From Bacteroidales bacterium (GTDB lineage: Bacteria > Bacteroidota > Bacteroidia > Bacteroidales > UBA12481), in the NCBI GenBank assembly GCA_021160155.1, contig JAGHDB010000352.1, forward strand, positions 1-6,319: a DNA stretch of 6,319 nucleotides, given 5' to 3'. The position numbers and the translations under genes are program-made. Positions 5,074 to 6,319 of this stretch are shown here, piece by piece. Numbering within the stretch: position 1 is the first letter of the stretch; the number at the start of each line of letters is the position of its first letter. The notes beneath the pieces are model-generated. The model made no database searches, was not told the origin of the DNA, and saw only the letters and a list, made by a program, of their open reading frames with translations.

Positions 5074-6319
5074 ATGAAAATTCCTTTCCCCATTAAATTG
5101 TTTGCTATCATTCTTTTGCAAATCGTCGTTATTCCTTCTTCGTTTGTTCACCTGTATTGCCAGGTAAAAGCATGGGAAGGAACGATCACGATTCCTACGT
5201 ATGGATGGGAGGATGATGTGAATCCGAAATTCTGGGCCATGGAATCCGGCGCCAAGGGTGCGACCACGGTAAAGGCCTCTATTACCTATCCTTACAATAT
5301 GCAGGACCATTTGTCAAGGAAGCTTGAAGATGTTACCTACAAGGCCATCTTTCTTGAAAACGAATATTTAAAAATAACTTGTTTACCCGAACTGGGAGGA
5401 AGACTTCATTCAATATACGACAAAACCACCGGGCACGAAGCATTCCATAATAATAATGTGATAAAACCCAGCATGATCGCTATGCGAGGCGCTTTTATCA
5501 GTGGTGGAATAGAGTGGAACGCGGGACCACAGGTCCATACGGTGACTATCTTATCCCCCGTGGATGTTCTTTACGGCGAAAATGAAGATGGATCTGCTTA
5601 CATCGAAGTAAGCAATCTTGAAAAAAGCCTCAGAACCCGATGGACAGTAAGGATTACCCTCCATTCGGGAAAAGCTGTTCTGGATGAAAATATTCGTATC
5701 TACAATCCGACCGATACCATGAATCCCTTTTACTTTTGGAATTGCACTGCATTCCCCCAACGCAAGGGAACACGCTTTATCTATCCGATGAGTAAAGGAA
5801 CCGATCACTTCGGAGTCAAATATTTCGATTGGCCCGTAAACGACGGCGTTGATCTTTCGTGGACCAAAAACTACAAAGATGCCATTCATGTGCTTGAATT
5901 AGCCTGTATCAACCCGGTACCCATTAAAAGACGTAATCACCTTGTCCAGTATCAATTGGCTTATTTGAATCATCTGATTGGTGATGATTCGATGGCTGAT
6001 AACTATCTAAAAAAAGCCGCCACAAATTACAGCGATTTAATCAATGCATCGCGTCCGGAAATGGAGAATACACTTCTTTATGCCCTGAAAATTCATCCGG
6101 ATGATGCATTGGCATCCTACCAACTGGGTAATCTTTATGCAAATTTTGGCCGGCTTGAAGAAGCTGAAAAGTTCTGGAACAAAGCTGTGGCAGCAAACCC
6201 CTCCATGAGCATCCCATGGAGGAATCTAGGGCTTTACTACTGGGTCGTTAAAAATAATCATGAAAAGCCGGAATACTGTTACCGGAATGCAATAAATGAC
6301 AGACCCTACGATCAGACAC
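5074..6319 (+). CDS. Secreted DUF5107/TPR protein, 3' end beyond right edge, probable internal deletion
   Basis: The frame is open from ATG 5074 to the right edge (415 codons plus 1 nt). An upstream ATG at 5067 is out of frame and stops quickly. Residues 1-30 are a signal-peptide-like leader. The DUF5107 domain begins at WEGTITIPTYGWEDD (34-48) and includes PELGGRL (105-111), GGIEWNAGP (144-152) and, near 250, FDWPVNDGVDLSW; its beta-rich LGGRL type recalls galactose-mutarotase-like sugar-binding folds. From about residue 289 TPR-like helices follow (LVQYQLAYL; ASYQLGNLYANFGRLEEAEKFW near 347-368; WRNLGLYYW). Full-length relatives as I know them are about 1,000-1,150 residues. Between WTKNYKDA and HVLELACINP (5869-5890) several hundred residues usually present appear to be missing, without a frame break. 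Such proteins often accompany glycan-degradation genes, but the activity is unknown to me. It follows the sulfatase by 20 nt. Confidence 0.92.
   Translation, partial: MKIPFPIKLFAIILLQIVVIPSSFVHLYCQVKAWEGTITIPTYGWEDDVNPKFWAMESGAKGATTVKASITYPYNMQDHLSRKLEDVTYKAIFLENEYLKITCLPELGGRLHSIYDKTTGHEAFHNNNVIKPSMIAMRGAFISGGIEWNAGPQVHTVTILSPVDVLYGENEDGSAYIEVSNLEKSLRTRWTVRITLHSGKAVLDENIRIYNPTDTMNPFYFWNCTAFPQRKGTRFIYPMSKGTDHFGVKYFDWPVNDGVDLSWTKNYKDAIHVLELACINPVPIKRRNHLVQYQLAYLNHLIGDDSMADNYLKKAATNYSDLINASRPEMENTLLYALKIHPDDALASYQLGNLYANFGRLEEAEKFWNKAVAANPSMSIPWRNLGLYYWVVKNNHEKPEYCYRNAINDRPYDQT

Noticed and set aside
5005..5889. Minus-strand ORFs at 5005-5310 and 5551-5889
   Set aside because: They lie antisense to the DUF5107 gene, whose frame is open and conserved, and show no family features of their own.
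1..6319. Mobile element, CRISPR array, tRNA or rRNA
   Set aside because: No transposase, regularly spaced repeats, terminal inverted repeats or RNA-gene signatures were seen on either strand.

Overview
The window looks like part of a carbohydrate-utilisation locus from a member of the Bacteroidota, probably one that degrades sulfated polysaccharides. The grounds are two exported sulfatases with lipoprotein-like leaders, a DUF5107/TPR secreted protein, a RhaT-type deoxy-sugar symporter beside an L-fucose/L-arabinose isomerase-family gene, no Shine-Dalgarno sequences at most starts, AT-rich leaders, and a TAnnTTTG-type -7 promoter element. No SusC/SusD pair, glycoside hydrolase or regulator lies in the window, so membership in a polysaccharide utilisation locus is inferred.

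Layout. On the minus strand, reading leftwards from 3424: a shortened isomerase-family gene (2594-3424), rhaT (1524-2576), a small secreted-protein ORF (1152-1382) and a sulfatase running off the left edge (1-1140). A 141-bp divergent intergenic region (3425-3565) separates these from the plus-strand genes: a second sulfatase split by an in-frame TGA (3566-4312 and 4313-5053), then a DUF5107/TPR protein running off the right edge (5074-6319).

How they would work together: exported sulfatases remove sulfate esters from a fucose- or rhamnose-type glycan, RhaT imports the freed deoxy sugar, and the isomerase would convert aldose to ketose. The DUF5107/TPR protein is a frequent companion of such genes, but its function is unknown to me.

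The striking feature is damage. The isomerase gene keeps the family's N-terminal ~225 residues and its last ~45, but lacks the ~200-residue centre that holds most of the active site. The DUF5107 protein keeps its N-terminal domain but appears to jump in frame, near 5872-5890, straight to late TPR repeats, skipping several hundred residues. The small ORF at 1152-1382 may be a third case of two protein ends joined. The plus-strand sulfatase is full length except for one TGA. Thus at least two genes carry apparent in-frame internal deletions and a third carries an in-frame stop. This is either a decaying locus, a real deletion process that respects reading frame, or a sequence or assembly artefact. 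The sequence alone cannot decide between these. Statements about missing segments rest on my memory of the families, not on an alignment.
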